From: Chara braunii
Taxonomy: Eukaryota; Streptophyta; Charophyceae; Charales; Characeae
NCBI GenBank assembly: GCA_003427395.1
Contig: BFEA01000164.1
Span: 801,553 to 829,256, forward strand
Length of the DNA: 27,704 bases
Reading direction: 5' to 3'
The notes below the pieces were generated by a model, which was not told where the DNA came from, made no database searches, and saw nothing but the letters and a program-made list of their open reading frames with translations. Below, in pieces: positions 18,725-27,704 of this stretch (position 1 is its first letter; each line of letters starts with the position of its first letter). A program made the position numbers and the translations under genes.

Positions 18725-19231
18725 ATGGCGCCAAAAACGCGAGGCTCGGGTGCTGGACGTGGGAGAGGAGGTCGACAGGGGAAGGCGCCAGATCGACTGA
18801 TCGATCTGACGTACGAAGGGGAGAGATCCGAAGAGGAGGAGGAGGAGGTGAGATGGGGAGGAACGTGCTTGCGACATCGCTCAGAGGACCGACACGAGCG
18901 CACGCCGTCGCTTAGATCTATGATGTACTATGCGTATAAATACGAGCAGCGCTACGGCTCTTCACCTCCTGGTTTCGATCCACCCTCTCGATCATACCCT
19001 TCACCATATCATCCTTCTTCCTCTACTCAACCGTCTCCTCGCCAACTCACCGTCCTGCCACAGCTGCCTCGCCCTGCGCCACCGCCGTTGTCACGCGCAC
19101 AAGAACCGCCCGTCGCTCGTCAGGCTGCACCGCCCAAGCATCGCTTGTGCCTCGTACTTGCGTTGTTCTTCATATGCCAACTTGAGCTAAGCGGCCTTGT
19201 ATGCTATCTTATATATAGGGACATTATATAA
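18725..19231 (+). CDS. RG-rich N-terminal protein, hypothetical
   Basis: ATG at 18725 sits in a good eukaryotic context (GCCATGGCG). The first 43 codons read like a real N-terminus: MAPKTRGSGAGRGRGGRQGK, then an acidic EEEEEE stretch. RG-rich starts are seen in RNA-binding proteins and in many retroelement gag proteins. After GAGGAGGTGAGA (about 18843-18853), a plausible 5' splice site, the frame becomes Ser/Pro-rich low complexity and ends with a hydrophobic stretch (LVLALFFICQL), which may be intron read-through. A possible acceptor CCACAG lies near 19060. It could be the first exon of a host gene or a gag start; no domain is identified. Confidence 0.3.
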   Translation: MAPKTRGSGAGRGRGGRQGKAPDRLIDLTYEGERSEEEEEEVRWGGTCLRHRSEDRHERTPSLRSMMYYAYKYEQRYGSSPPGFDPPSRSYPSPYHPSSSTQPSPRQLTVLPQLPRPAPPPLSRAQEPPVARQAAPPKHRLCLVLALFFICQLELSGLVCYLIYRDII

Positions 19232-21320
19232 ACTATATACCCAATCATCAGGGTGCTCGCCTGCTAGGGCCTGAGTGCTCACTCAATAAGGCATGGACCA
19301 CTTGTCCAACCCACCATCAAAATCAAGAAGGAAACTTCCTTATCAGACTTGCGTGGTGCAGTCACCGCACGCAAGTATCATGACTGCTCATGCAGCCCAA
19401 TCATACTATCAATCCCGTTCCCTTGCATCACTTAATCAGCCTCAATCTTACGTCAAACCTCTCATTAAGTTTGGCCTCATGCATCATCATGATCGATCCT
19501 CAATCTTAGACCTGACCCCATTGTTAGGTCTGGTCTAGCAGTCCAGGTGTCAGTCCTGGCCTGCACATCTCATCATCATTGGATCAGTCCATCTCATCCA
19601 TACTGCCCATCAGTACAACACAATCCTCATCGGTATCTCAACCACGGGCGGCTATGGGACCAATCATCGCATCTAGGATCATCCAGGTCATCTAGACCGA
19701 AGGCTGCCTCATATGGGGTGATCATACCAAACCCCTTTCTTTTTGTCTGCCGGCTCTGTGCCGCTTGCTGTCGGGTCATACCGAACCCCGTTGTCTTCGT
19801 CTGGCTGTAGGATACCTACAAAACAGATGTCAAGTCATGCCTTAAATGAAAGACGAGAAAAAGGATCTCTCCTAAAGACCCTTGCCTACACCCCTTCCTC
19901 ACTCACTCTCAGAGTCTTACCTTTCGGCCTTCCGAGAGTGCCCCCCCTCGCCTTGGTGGGCTCCTCCGCTGACCCAACCCAGCAAGTAGAGCATAGTCAT
20001 TTCTGATTTTCAGTCATGGCGGTCCGACCACCCTCTAAGCCCTTGCTCAGAACAGCTCACGGGGAGTCGCACACCCCTTCATGAAGCCCTCACTCCGATG
20101 AGTGCAGGCCCATGGCGCGGAAGCTCTTTAGTCGACTTCAGAACCTCCGTCTACNCGCTCGACTTCTTTCTAACACCCGACTCTTGCTACTGTGTGGGGA
20201 GCCAGCCAACACCCAACCAGACACTGCTGGTGAGTCAGAGCAAGTCCACAATTAAGCTTTGCAACAGTGGGCTAGGAGGCCATAATGGCCCTGTTGCCAG
20301 GTGGGCTGTGGATACCTGGCTTGGCCCGATGCCAAGGGAATGCCACTGGAGACACTGCTCCCGAGAGACACCCCGATCAGAGTGATAGTAGGACTCCACC
20401 ACCTTGATCAGCCAAATGACGAATTTAGACTGGGAGAGGCTCAGGATGCCTCCTTCCTTACTAGCAGGCAGAACAGATCACCATATGATGACCTGAGGAA
20501 CGGCTAGCCACTCTAGGGTCCGGAGTTATCTGCCACTATGACTCAGACACTCCGCTGACCCAGCTAGCCTCTAGACCTTGTGAGAACCTGCTTTAAGAAA
20601 TCATCTCTTGCTCAAGAGGCGCAGTCGAAAACTCTCCGCCTCTTCATGAAGGACGCAAGCGCTGACACCGCAGGGGACGCCACTGTGGATAGACTCTCGT
20701 CGGGAAACCGTTGCGAGAGCCCGACGGCTGCAGTGGGAACACTCCTTCCAGCATGAAGAATGCAGCGAGCCTCAATCCGCTGCGATGCTAAGTGATCTTT
20801 ACCCGATCACATGATCGGATAAATCACTCCATCGATTATGACACATGAAGAGGAACCCCATCTCAACGATGCTGAGTCCCTTACCAAGGGAACACTTCAC
20901 TAGGCTAAATGTCACCCTCTTTTAGAGATAGCTAATCAATTTGTACACAACGATGCTAGGCAATCCTCCTTACACAATCGTACTAGAAGGTTGCCCCATC
21001 AACTGAGCGCTGACTTATGAGAGGAAGAAAACAAATTTTACTTTATCCCACAACCATTCATTTCATAAATGTCATTCAGACTAAATAAATACGATAAGAG
21101 GCAAGAACTAAAATCCCATAAACTGGCTCTCAATCCCCCAGGCATGTCCCATGACTGACATATGACAAGCCAGATACAATGCAATGAACTGAAATTTTAA
21201 AAGTTTAACTCACAATCATACAAAACTGGGGCCAATCTGGGTCCGGCAGACACATAAGTCCACCAATGAGCCGAGCCATCATAGGCTGCCCGTATCCAGC
21301 TCTGGCATCCGAAATTTTAC
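19232..21320. other. About 2.1 kb with no convincing gene
   Basis: Only short frames (under 100 codons) occur. One N lies at 20155. CTCCGCTGACCCA is repeated near 19964 and 20551. A possible interleaved hairpin pair lies at 20694-20724. The 3' LTR of the downstream minus-strand retroelement might be expected here, but no matching second LTR is in the window to confirm it. Confidence 0.35.
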
Positions 21321-21324
21321 CATA

Positions 21325-21840
21325 ATCATAGCAACCGACTGTCGGCTGCTGCTGGAGGCACACGGGCCATGTCCCAGCACATAATCATCATCGATAGCTG
21401 GCGGCTCACTGGCTACGTCCCAACTCTTAATCATCATCGATAGTCGGTGGCTCACTGACCACGTCCCATGCAAATAATTATCATTATCTGTTGCTGGCGG
21501 CAACACTGTCCACATCCCAGCTCATAATCATCGATAGCTGGCGATTCACTGGCCACAATCCACTCCAAAATCATCATCATCTGTAGCTGGCGGCAACACT
21601 GTCCGCATCCCAGCTCATAATCGTTATCAACTGAAGCTGGCGGCACACTGTCCACATCCCAACATATAATCGTCATCAATTGAAGCTGGCGGCACACTGT
21701 CCACATCCCAGCATATAATCGTCATCAACTGAAGTTGGCGGCACACTGTCCACATTCCAGCATATAATCATCTGAAGCTGGCGGCACTCTCACCACGTCC
21801 CAACAAATGCTGAGGGCACACTGGCCACGTCTCAGCATGT
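21325..21840 (+). repeat. Minisatellite, about 50-bp unit
   Basis: About eleven units of GCTGGCGGCACACTGTCCAC, then ATCCCAGCATATAATCGTC and ATCAACTGAA, with unit length varying by a few to about 20 nt. It directly follows the stop of the integrase ORF in element orientation. Repetitive minus-strand frames across it are not genes. Confidence 0.9.
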
Positions 21841-21851
21841 TTAGGCTGATG

Positions 21852-22898
21852 TTAGATGGCTCTCGGGCCTCGCCTCATCACTCTGCTCGAACTCGGAATC
21901 AAATCTGCGTGTCTAAGTATGAATTTTCGGAGTCGGAAGCCGGATACTATACCATGGGATCTCGTACCATCCATCTCTGCTAACTTATAGGCCTTGCCTT
22001 CAACCTCTCTGATGATCCTGAATGGTCCCATCCACCTGGCCTCCAATCTTTTGGTCCACTGTGTCTCGAGAGATGTATCATGCAGAAGTACAATATCTCC
22101 GACCTGAAGTCGTTCCTTCCTGATGTACCTCTTGCTATTCCACCATGTCTGATTAGATAATCTGTTGTCTGACATCCTCTTCGTGACCTCAATTATGGCC
22201 TCATCCACTTCCTTGATCTGTCTGATCCTCAGCCTCAGTAACTCCTCTATGGAGTACGACTCTCTCTGTGCCTCATGGGTCCAGGTCTCAACCAGGTTCT
22301 CAATGGGAGTAGTAGCATATCTGTCATACCAGAGTGTAATGAGCGCATAACCTGTAGTCCGTTTGACAATCATATTGTCACCATAGACTGCCGCCCTTAA
22401 GAAAGATGGTCAGTTCCTGGAGTCGCCTTGACACCATTTTGATATAGCATCCTTTAGTGTCATGTGGCCTCTTTCCACTGGTGCATTAGCCTGAGGATGA
22501 TATGATGTCACAAATCTGATCCCGACTCCAAGTCTGAACATGAGCTTCCTGACCATCTCGTTCTTGAACTCTGATCCCTGATCAGCCACAAACTCACGTA
22601 TGAAGGGGTACCTCAGGTAAATTTTCTCGATCCAATCTGCCACTGTCTTTGCAGTTTTCTTACGGATGACTTTTGATTCAACATAATCAGACATGTTATC
22701 TCTCATGTTTAGTACATATTTCATTCCATCCTTACCAGGTGACATAGTAATTAGATCAAGGTGAACAGTACTGTCAGGTTCAACAAGAACAGTGGGGTAT
22801 AAGAGTTCAATCAATCTCATAGATGACCTTTTCTGACAGGCTTCACATGACGTACAATATATCATAACAATATCCCTTAGACCATCCCAGTGATATAG
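21852..22898 (-). pseudogene. pol: Integrase: zinc finger Cys pair, catalytic core and C-terminal domain
   Basis: Inserts element cDNA into the genome. In frame with the upstream ORF, YCTSCEACQ completes the HHCC zinc finger. The DDE core shows the first Asp in TVHLDLITMSP, the second in EFVADQGSEFKNE and the Glu in NAPVERGH. A TGA near 22410 falls where family members have Trp (RN-stop-PSFL), after which the frame continues with IVKRTTGYAL and the C-terminal LQVGDIVLLHD and RWMGPFRI, ending TAA at 21854-21852. All three catalytic residues survive. No chromodomain follows. The two in-frame stops are the only visible lesions here. Confidence 0.92.
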
Positions 22899-24173
22899 TC
22901 AAGATACTTTATAGTATGTAGCATCAACACCCCTATGACCCCCTGCTAGACCCTCATGCAGTGAGGCGATCACCTCTAGTTGTCTTTCCTTACCACACAC
23001 TACTCTCAGTGGCGGTAGTCCTTCCTTAGCATCCTCAAAAATGTGACCCCTACGCAGCCTAAAGGTTCTCTTTGTTCTCTCATGATAGAATTCGTCCAAC
23101 TCATTACTGTTCATTACCATACCGATCCTCTTATATTCCCCTTCATACTCATCCTTCTTAAATCTCTCCTCAGCGTCCTTATCTTGCTCAGGGACTTCCG
23201 ACTCTTCCTCTATCTCATTCAGCCTTCGTTCAGTCATCCTTGAACTTTCTGCTAACTCATGAGCTGCAACAACAGCTTGTTCTGCCATCCCATACCATCC
23301 TTTCTCCTCATCCTCTCGAGTTAGAAGGTAATGGAGGTAAGAGTCTTCCTTTTCTCCCCAGCAGTCTTCTCTGCTCGTTGCTATGGCTGAAGCTGTATAA
23401 CAACTGGGAGCTGGAGGCAGTCCTTCGTCATCGTCTTCCATAAGGAATTCGTCAACGAAAGGTGCCTCCTCAAGAGATTCATCATCTATTGATCCCCATT
23501 CTACGCGGCTCAGCCCATCGGCTCGATTCTTTTCAGTTGGTACTTTTTCTAGTACAAAATCATACGTCCATATGTGAGCTATCCACCTACTTACCGTAGC
23601 ATCTACTTGCTGATGCCTCTTAACAGCTTCGATTACCACTGTGAAATCCGTTCTTAGAATGAATCTCCGCCCCATAACATAGTGTCTAAACACCCTGAGA
23701 CAGTGCAGGATCGCCAGAAGTTCCTTCCTGAACTGAATATAGTCTCTCTCGACCGAATTAAGGGTGCGATTCTCAAATTTAAGCGGTCTTTCTTTACCAT
23801 TCTCATCTCGCTGCACGAGCACCCCTCCCAATGCTATTGGGCCGCCGTCGGCTTCGATGATGAAGGGCCTCTCCCTTTCATCGTCGAAGTAGGGTACTCC
23901 TAATATGACCCTGTCATCTCTTAGCTTATCTTGAAGTACCCGCGCAACCTTCTCTCTTTGGTCAGACAACTCTAAGCTAGCTTCTTGTCGCACCATTTCT
24001 CTAAGGGGCTCGACTATCTTGGCGAACCCGGAGATGAAGATTTGCCAGAAGTTGCAGACCCCTAGGAAGCTCCTTACTTCCCCAACCGTTTTTAGAGGCA
24101 TAGGCCAGTTCAGAAGTTTATCCACTTTCTTTGGATCAGGGCTTCTTCCTTCCAAGAAGCACCTAAGACCCAA
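22899..24173 (-). CDS. pol: RT connection, RNase H and start of integrase (longest surviving pol frame)
   Basis: This open frame of 424 codons is the least damaged part. Residues 1-60 are the RT thumb/connection (PDPKKVDKLLNWPMP, VRSFLGVCNFWQIFI). Residues about 105-225 are a Ty3-type RNase H: FIIEADGGPIALGGVLVQRD (first Asp), NSVERDYIQFRKELLAILHC (Glu), RRFILRTDFTVVIEAV (Asp) and NRADGLSRVEW (last Asp). An unusually long acidic linker follows (residues about 230-370, e.g. EFLMEDDDEGLPPAPS). The end carries the two His of the integrase HHCC zinc finger (HEGLAGGH). It stops at TGA 22901-22899; the same frame then continues into integrase, so the stop is probably a point mutation. Confidence 0.92.
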   Translation of the reverse strand: MGLRCFLEGRSPDPKKVDKLLNWPMPLKTVGEVRSFLGVCNFWQIFISGFAKIVEPLREMVRQEASLELSDQREKVARVLQDKLRDDRVILGVPYFDDERERPFIIEADGGPIALGGVLVQRDENGKERPLKFENRTLNSVERDYIQFRKELLAILHCLRVFRHYVMGRRFILRTDFTVVIEAVKRHQQVDATVSRWIAHIWTYDFVLEKVPTEKNRADGLSRVEWGSIDDESLEEAPFVDEFLMEDDDEGLPPAPSCYTASAIATSREDCWGEKEDSYLHYLLTREDEEKGWYGMAEQAVVAAHELAESSRMTERRLNEIEEESEVPEQDKDAEERFKKDEYEGEYKRIGMVMNSNELDEFYHERTKRTFRLRRGHIFEDAKEGLPPLRVVCGKERQLEVIASLHEGLAGGHRGVDATYYKVS

Positions 24174-25147
24174 GATCGTTACCTCCCTTTGGAAGTAGTG
24201 ATTTCGGCCTGCTGGCTGTTAAGTTGTATTTAGCCAACCTTTCTAATACTTTCGCTACTCCCTGCGCATGTTCCCATACGAACTGTCTGACTCGACCATC
24301 CACTAAAGTCTCATCTTTTTCCTTCGGTCTTTTAACTGGATTGTCGTCAATGTTTGGAAACGTAACCTCTGGGCATATGTCCTCCATGACCTTCAACATA
24401 TCTCGTTGAACGACCGCGACCCCATTCGTCCACCCCTGAGGCACCACACACATTTGAATGAGGTCTCTAGGTGTATGCATGGCAGTCATAGGTCGACTAG
24501 TAGGGTCTATCGGAAACTGGTCATAGCCAGAGTACAAGTCTATTAGGGAGTAGATGCTCCTTCTAGCAAAAGACTCGGTCAATAGATCCGCGTTGGGTAA
24601 GCTACCGGCATCGCGAACCGTTACCGAATTCAACTTTTGCAAGTTCTGTATCCAGTTGTATCCAGCGTAGGCCACCACCTGGCTTTCAAAGGCAAAACCA
24701 ATGATTGGCGTACGCTCCATCAGCTGGTTCCGCAACGTTGGAGGCGATCTTCTGGTTTATATACTCCATTACCTCTTTTTCTTCCTTTTGGGCATACTTC
24801 GTAGGTCTATCATTCCAAGGCGTGTGAGGAACTGTCCAGATCTTGACCATCTTGATCATGTCAACGTCCAGTCGTCCCCTCTCCTCATCATTAAAGGAAA
24901 AGGCACCACTGTACTTCTGACATAATTCATATATGAAATCCTTCTCAACCGGCAGAAGGAAGTCATCGGCTCCTACCTTCATTATCTTGAATCTCTCTGG
25001 GGTAATTCTTCCTCCTTTTAATGCAGTCTCTCTTAATCTTTTAATTATCTTTCTCTCCTTCTCTAATGCCTCATTGTAATCTTTCTCTATCAAAACGGTC
25101 ACCGGACTCTTTTTAACGCCTTTGTGCTTATACTTCCTCTTAGACAC
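24163..25147 (-). pseudogene. pol: Reverse transcriptase domain
   Basis: The domain copies element RNA into DNA. The first frame (25147-24686) holds VPHTPWNDRPTKYAQKEEKE and VAEPADGAYANHW, then shifts to a second frame (24735-24163) with WIQNLQKLNSVTVRDAG, SIYSLIDLYSGYDQFPID (first catalytic Asp) and VVPQGWTNGVAV. The polymerase box that should be Y-x-D-D reads N-I-D-D (Asp codons at 24343-24348): the aromatic residue is lost although both aspartates remain. TASRPKSLL near the end matches the usual C-terminal palm motif. A last frameshift near 24170 separates it from the connection domain. Confidence 0.92.
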
Positions 25148-25152
25148 GGTGG

Positions 25153-25500
25153 CTATTTTCCTAAAAAAGGACTAGTCGTAGAGAAGGTGAGTTGCATCGT
25201 GTTAGCTTTGGCTGCCCTCACATCATCCTTGAATCCGTCCATCTCTCTCTTATCACCCAGCTCCTTGTCTTTATCCAGGAGCTTGAGCATCTTCCCTATA
25301 TCATTCACTCTAATCGTCTTCTCATCTATTGTTCCACTTTCTTTCTGTTTTGCTCGTACTTCCTCAATCAGCTTGTCAGATTCTTCATGCTTAAGAGAGT
25401 TAACATGTCGCTGATGACGAGGATGATGCCTATCACTTATCACAAAAGCCTGTTCTTGGCCAGTGATAGGATCCTGGAGAGAGAGTCAGCCGCCCCATCA
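25153..25500 (-). pseudogene. pol: Protease-RT linker
   Basis: A charged segment (LKHEESDKLIEEVRAKQKES, then KMLKLLDKDKELGDKREMDG) links protease and reverse transcriptase. It ends at a stop next to a T6 run near 25165 that marks a one-base frameshift into the RT frame. Confidence 0.65.
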
Positions 25501-25845
25501 TGGTCGAAGAACGCACAAACCTCCATTCTATGTAGGAAAGGGGCTCCGAGAATACAGTCATGATCCAAGTTTGGGACCGCAAAACAGAGGATCTCGTCCC
25601 GTAAAGTCCCAATCCGGATGGGCAGATCATCAATGAATCCTTCGAATGGTAGAAATCCGGCTATATTGGAGAGTTGGTGATTAACCTTCCTATCTATTCC
25701 AAGCCCTCATAATCTCATCGTGGCCGAGGACATAAGCACCATCTCGTCCCCAGAGTCCACTAGGGCTCTAACCTTCACGTCATTCACAGAGATATTCAAG
25801 TATCTACACGACATGTTACCAAACCTCATCTTGGTACCAGGCGGG
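25445..25845 (-). pseudogene. pro: Aspartic protease domain
   Basis: The retropepsin-like domain would process the polyprotein. The active-site motif is VRALVDSGDEMVLMS, with DSG at 25749-25757, and the flap-distal ILGAPF is at 25536-25553 in the same frame 71 codons later, as in Ty3-type proteases. A TGA at 25707-25709 interrupts the domain. The frame is lost after about 25500, where a different frame (TGQEQAFVISDRHH) takes over. Catalytic residues are present but the protein cannot be made intact. Confidence 0.8.
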
Positions 25846-26509
25846 GCTCATCCACATGCTGCGGAAAGAGTCTTAGGCTATTGATTTCTACCTTCCGCCT
25901 TTCAACCATCTTTTTAAGTTCTTCTTTAAACTTAGTTAACAAGGTTACTGCTTTTTTCCATGATAGGGTGATCTCGGTCTTCTCGAGTAATTTCCTTACT
26001 ACTTCATCTATCGAGATCCCTTCCTCGGCTTCGGATCTCAAGACCACCCTTCTCTTCTTCCCGGCGGCTTCCTTTCCTTTCCCTTCCTTCACTAGGTCCT
26101 TGGTCCCATCTATCAGCTGGTCTAGCTCTCTGTGAGCCTTCTCTCGCTTTTTCTCTTCGACCTCTTTTCGGCTGATGAGGGATGCATTCAAGCTTTGACT
26201 TCCACGATTGTCATCTCGAGTCACTATCTCTGGAGGTAGCATACCATCAAATGTGATAACATTAACTCTAGCCTTCTTCTTTTTATCCTTATTGGCCCTA
26301 GCCTGTTCTAGGATAACTGCTCGCATCCCTCCTTTGACTCGGAAATCTATCTTGTTCCAATTGGCATCACAGACGTGCCCATTGGCATTCTTCGTGACAA
26401 TCCTTTCTCCGAGTTCCTTCTCTAGTAAAGGACATCGAGTTATAGTATGGCCTTCCTCGTCACAATAATAACATCGGAAGGGGCCATCTCTCCTTTGCCA
26501 ATCTCGGCT
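25826..26509 (-). pseudogene. gag: gag zinc knuckle and charged linker
   Basis: Directly after the TAG, the frame encodes a CCHC zinc knuckle, CYYCDEEGHTITRC (C-x2-C-x4-H-x4-C, 26432-26473), which binds RNA in nucleocapsid. A long Lys/Glu-rich linker follows (ARANKDKKKKARVN, then EVEEKKREKAHRELDQLI), predicted coiled coil, ending FPQHVDEPRLVPR at a TGA that reflects a one-base frameshift before the protease. Confidence 0.85.
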
Positions 26510-27058
26510 CTAATTATCTTTCTTCCAATCTCGGTCACGCTTCTTCTTTTGTCTCTCTTTTCTCCTTCGCCTAGCGTCATCATCATTTCTACTCTCGCTC
26601 TCACTTTCACTCTCCTCTTTCTGCTTCGCCTTCTTTCTTTCTACCTTACCTTCTTCGGCTCCAACAAGTGTTTGAATTGTTGGGGCAAGAAGGGTTAACT
26701 TTTTGAAGCTACCAAGCTTAACGAGAAGACCAAGGATCTCTTCGGCCTTCAAGTTTCCTCCATTAGCTGCCTCAACATTTCCCTCTCTTGCACTGGTCAT
26801 TATTTTCATTTGTTCCAGAGACCACTTCCGGTTTGACACCGAAGGTAGTTCACAGACCATCTCAACCACTTCATCCCACTTCAGAGGATAATGAGCAGCA
26901 CGGCTTCCCACACTCTTTCGTTCATCCTCTGCGAAATTAGTTAGCAGGACATGACACTTCTGGGCCTCATCCAGGAAGGGTACTCTCCGCGCAACCCGCT
27001 CAAAATCCTCTAGGAATTGATCAAGGGTTGCATATTTTGAACGTCGCACTTCCAACAA
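26510..27058 (-). pseudogene. gag: gag capsid-like region
   Basis: Structural protein that packages element RNA in cytoplasmic particles. The frame begins LLEVRRSKYATLDQFLEDFE and FERVARRVPFLDEAQKCHVL, a helical capsid-like pattern. It continues through NRKWSLEQMKIMTSA to a Ser/Glu repeat (ESESESES) and a strongly basic segment of R, K and D, as in nucleocapsid-proximal regions. It ends at an in-frame TAG (26512-26510), beyond which the same frame resumes into the zinc knuckle, so the stop looks like a disabling mutation; a programmed readthrough site is less likely. No ATG is found at the start because a frameshift precedes it. Confidence 0.82.
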
Positions 27059-27059
27059 A

Positions 27060-27196
27060 TTTTGCCTGGGTGTAGGACGTCATACTTTGCATATTCTTTC
27101 AGCATCTTTTGTCTAACCTCGACCCATGTTGTGAGTCTTTGTGTCGTTTTTGTCACCGACACCCTCATCTTTGGTTCAACATAAGCTATGTTACCA
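27060..27196 (-). pseudogene. gag: gag fragment, upstream frame
   Basis: A continuous frame of about 45 codons contains KMRVSVTKTTQRLTTWVEV and KMLKEYAKYDVL. It is shifted by one base relative to the main gag frame at 27058. It stops abruptly at about 27196 in TGAACGCG repeats, so everything upstream of this point is missing. Confidence 0.6.
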
Positions 27197-27295
27197 CGCG
27201 TTTATTGAACGCGCGTTTCTCATTCAGACTTTGAACGCGGTGAACGAGCGTTCAGTGAACGGCGGTGAACGCGTTTGACGCGTTTGCGCAGGGGG
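27197..27295 (+). repeat. TGAACG-motif cluster
   Basis: TGAACG occurs at 27206, 27232, 27241, 27256 and 27266, plus an inverted copy (CGTTCA, about 27249), mostly followed by CG. The cluster begins exactly where the retroelement coding sequence ends. Confidence 0.75.
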
Positions 27296-27412
27296 TTGTG
27301 CGGGGTGGGGGGAGGGGTTGGGTAGTGTGGGGAGCGAAAGCGGTGCTTGGGGGGGTTGTGGGCAGTGTGGGGAGCGGCGGCGCTGCTTGGGGGGGGCTGT
27401 GGGCCAATGCCC
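27289..27412 (+). repeat. G-rich direct repeats, quadruplex-prone
   Basis: Two 40-bp units (27321-27360 and 27361-27400) begin GGTAGTGTGGGGAGCG and GGCAGTGTGGGGAGCG and end in G7-G8 runs. Many G3+ runs on the + strand favour G-quadruplex formation. Confidence 0.8.
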
Positions 27413-27424
27413 CAGACAAAACGA

Positions 27425-27500
27425 TAAAAAAAAAAAAAAAAAAAAAGTCTGAGTGTGTGTGTGTGTGTGTGTATGATCCAGGCATCCTTTTTTTTTTTCG
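27425..27500 (+). repeat. A run, GT microsatellite and T run
   Basis: About 20 A (from 27426), then (TG)n near 27452-27471, then a T run near 27488-27499. Confidence 0.9.
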
Positions 27501-27704
27501 CATGGGGGAATGGCCTAACACGGCTCACACGGCCCATGCAGCCTTTCTAAAGGGTCCTCGCAGCCATGCGGCGCAGGCCCCTCCCACGAAAATCAAGACA
27601 CGCAGTGAGCATGAAAGAGAGCAGGGGCTGGCCGAATATATACTCAAGAATCGGATTCAGGTCTGTGTTTCAGCAGTTATGGGTTGCTCACGTAGCTAGG
27701 CCTG
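27501..27704. other. Window end, no gene seen
   Basis: About 200 bp without recognisable motif. Confidence 0.4.

Larger units (their letters stand above)
21852..27196 (-). mobile_element. Ty3/gypsy LTR retrotransposon internal region, decayed
   Basis: On the minus strand the order is gag (CCHC zinc knuckle), aspartic protease, reverse transcriptase, RNase H, integrase. This order, with integrase last, defines the Ty3/gypsy group. Frameshifts lie in gag (near 27060), gag-protease (near 25835), after the protease (about 25480-25500), before RT (near 25150), within RT (24686-24735) and before RNase H (24163-24173). Stops interrupt gag/zinc knuckle (about 26511), protease (25707-25709) and integrase (22899-22901 and near 22410). 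No chromodomain is seen after integrase. The gag N-terminus is lost at about 27196, where unrelated GAACG-rich sequence begins, and no LTR pair, primer-binding site or polypurine tract could be identified. It is not autonomous as it stands. Confidence 0.95.

Noticed and set aside
21279-21706. Repetitive Cys/Trp-containing minus-strand frames
   Set aside because: They are translation of the ~50-bp minisatellite. Unit lengths are not all multiples of three, so the frame is not maintained.
6421-27196. In-frame stops at otherwise conserved positions (Trp in integrase, Gln/Arg-like contexts in the 6.4-7.9 kb relic) as evidence for a reassigned genetic code
   Set aside because: All three stop triplets occur in frame, and the same elements also carry several frameshifts. 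Decay explains both, and any stop is one transition from a Gln, Arg or Trp codon, so the pattern is not informative.

Overview
This is a repeat-rich nuclear contig of a eukaryote. It carries a long stretch of cytoplasmic large-subunit (25S/28S) rDNA, a mitochondrial-type SSU rRNA fragment beside a group II intron maturase fragment, several satellite-like arrays and a decayed Ty3/gypsy element. The LSU wording (including the 3' end) and the plant-type mitochondrial rRNA fit a streptophyte, perhaps a charophycean alga with a large repetitive genome. That placement is an inference from memory and is not proven. There are six short N runs: five single bases and one 60-base gap inside a satellite.

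Layout. 1-4985: 5'-truncated LSU rRNA gene on the + strand. It is interrupted by a 352-bp hierarchical palindrome (MITE-like, 4-bp target duplication) and by two tandem ~690-bp tRNA-Ser-like SINE units. The SINE pair sits where roughly 45 nt of domain V should be, so this rDNA copy is probably dead. 4986-6420: post-rDNA spacer with T and A runs. 6421-7905: decayed minus-strand coding relic of unknown family. 7906-9450: unannotatable spacer. 9452-10265: orphan ORF, then a NUMT-like patch (antisense maturase piece and 3' end of mitochondrial SSU rRNA). 10266-12560: spacer with a 46-nt A tract. 12982-14143: two unrecognised minus-strand ORFs with a candidate poly(A) signal. 14118-16822: five consecutive tandem arrays (about 91, 41, 40, 29 and 59 bp periods). 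16823-18724: purine/pyrimidine tracts and hairpin-bearing repeats. 18725-19231: an RG-rich ORF of unknown function. 19232-21320: nothing convincing. 21325-21840: ~50-bp minisatellite. 21852-27196: minus-strand Ty3/gypsy internal region in the order gag, protease, RT, RNase H, integrase, broken by several frameshifts and stops and truncated in gag. 27197-27704: TGAACG-motif cluster, G-rich direct repeats and microsatellites.

No intact, confidently functional protein-coding gene is visible. The window is best read as a graveyard of mobile elements and satellites next to, and inside, a damaged rDNA unit. The most notable points are the two kinds of insertion in the LSU gene, the succession of related satellites, the mitochondrial insertion, and the unrecognised coding relics at 6.4-7.9 kb and 13.0-14.1 kb, which share a short 3'-flank motif.
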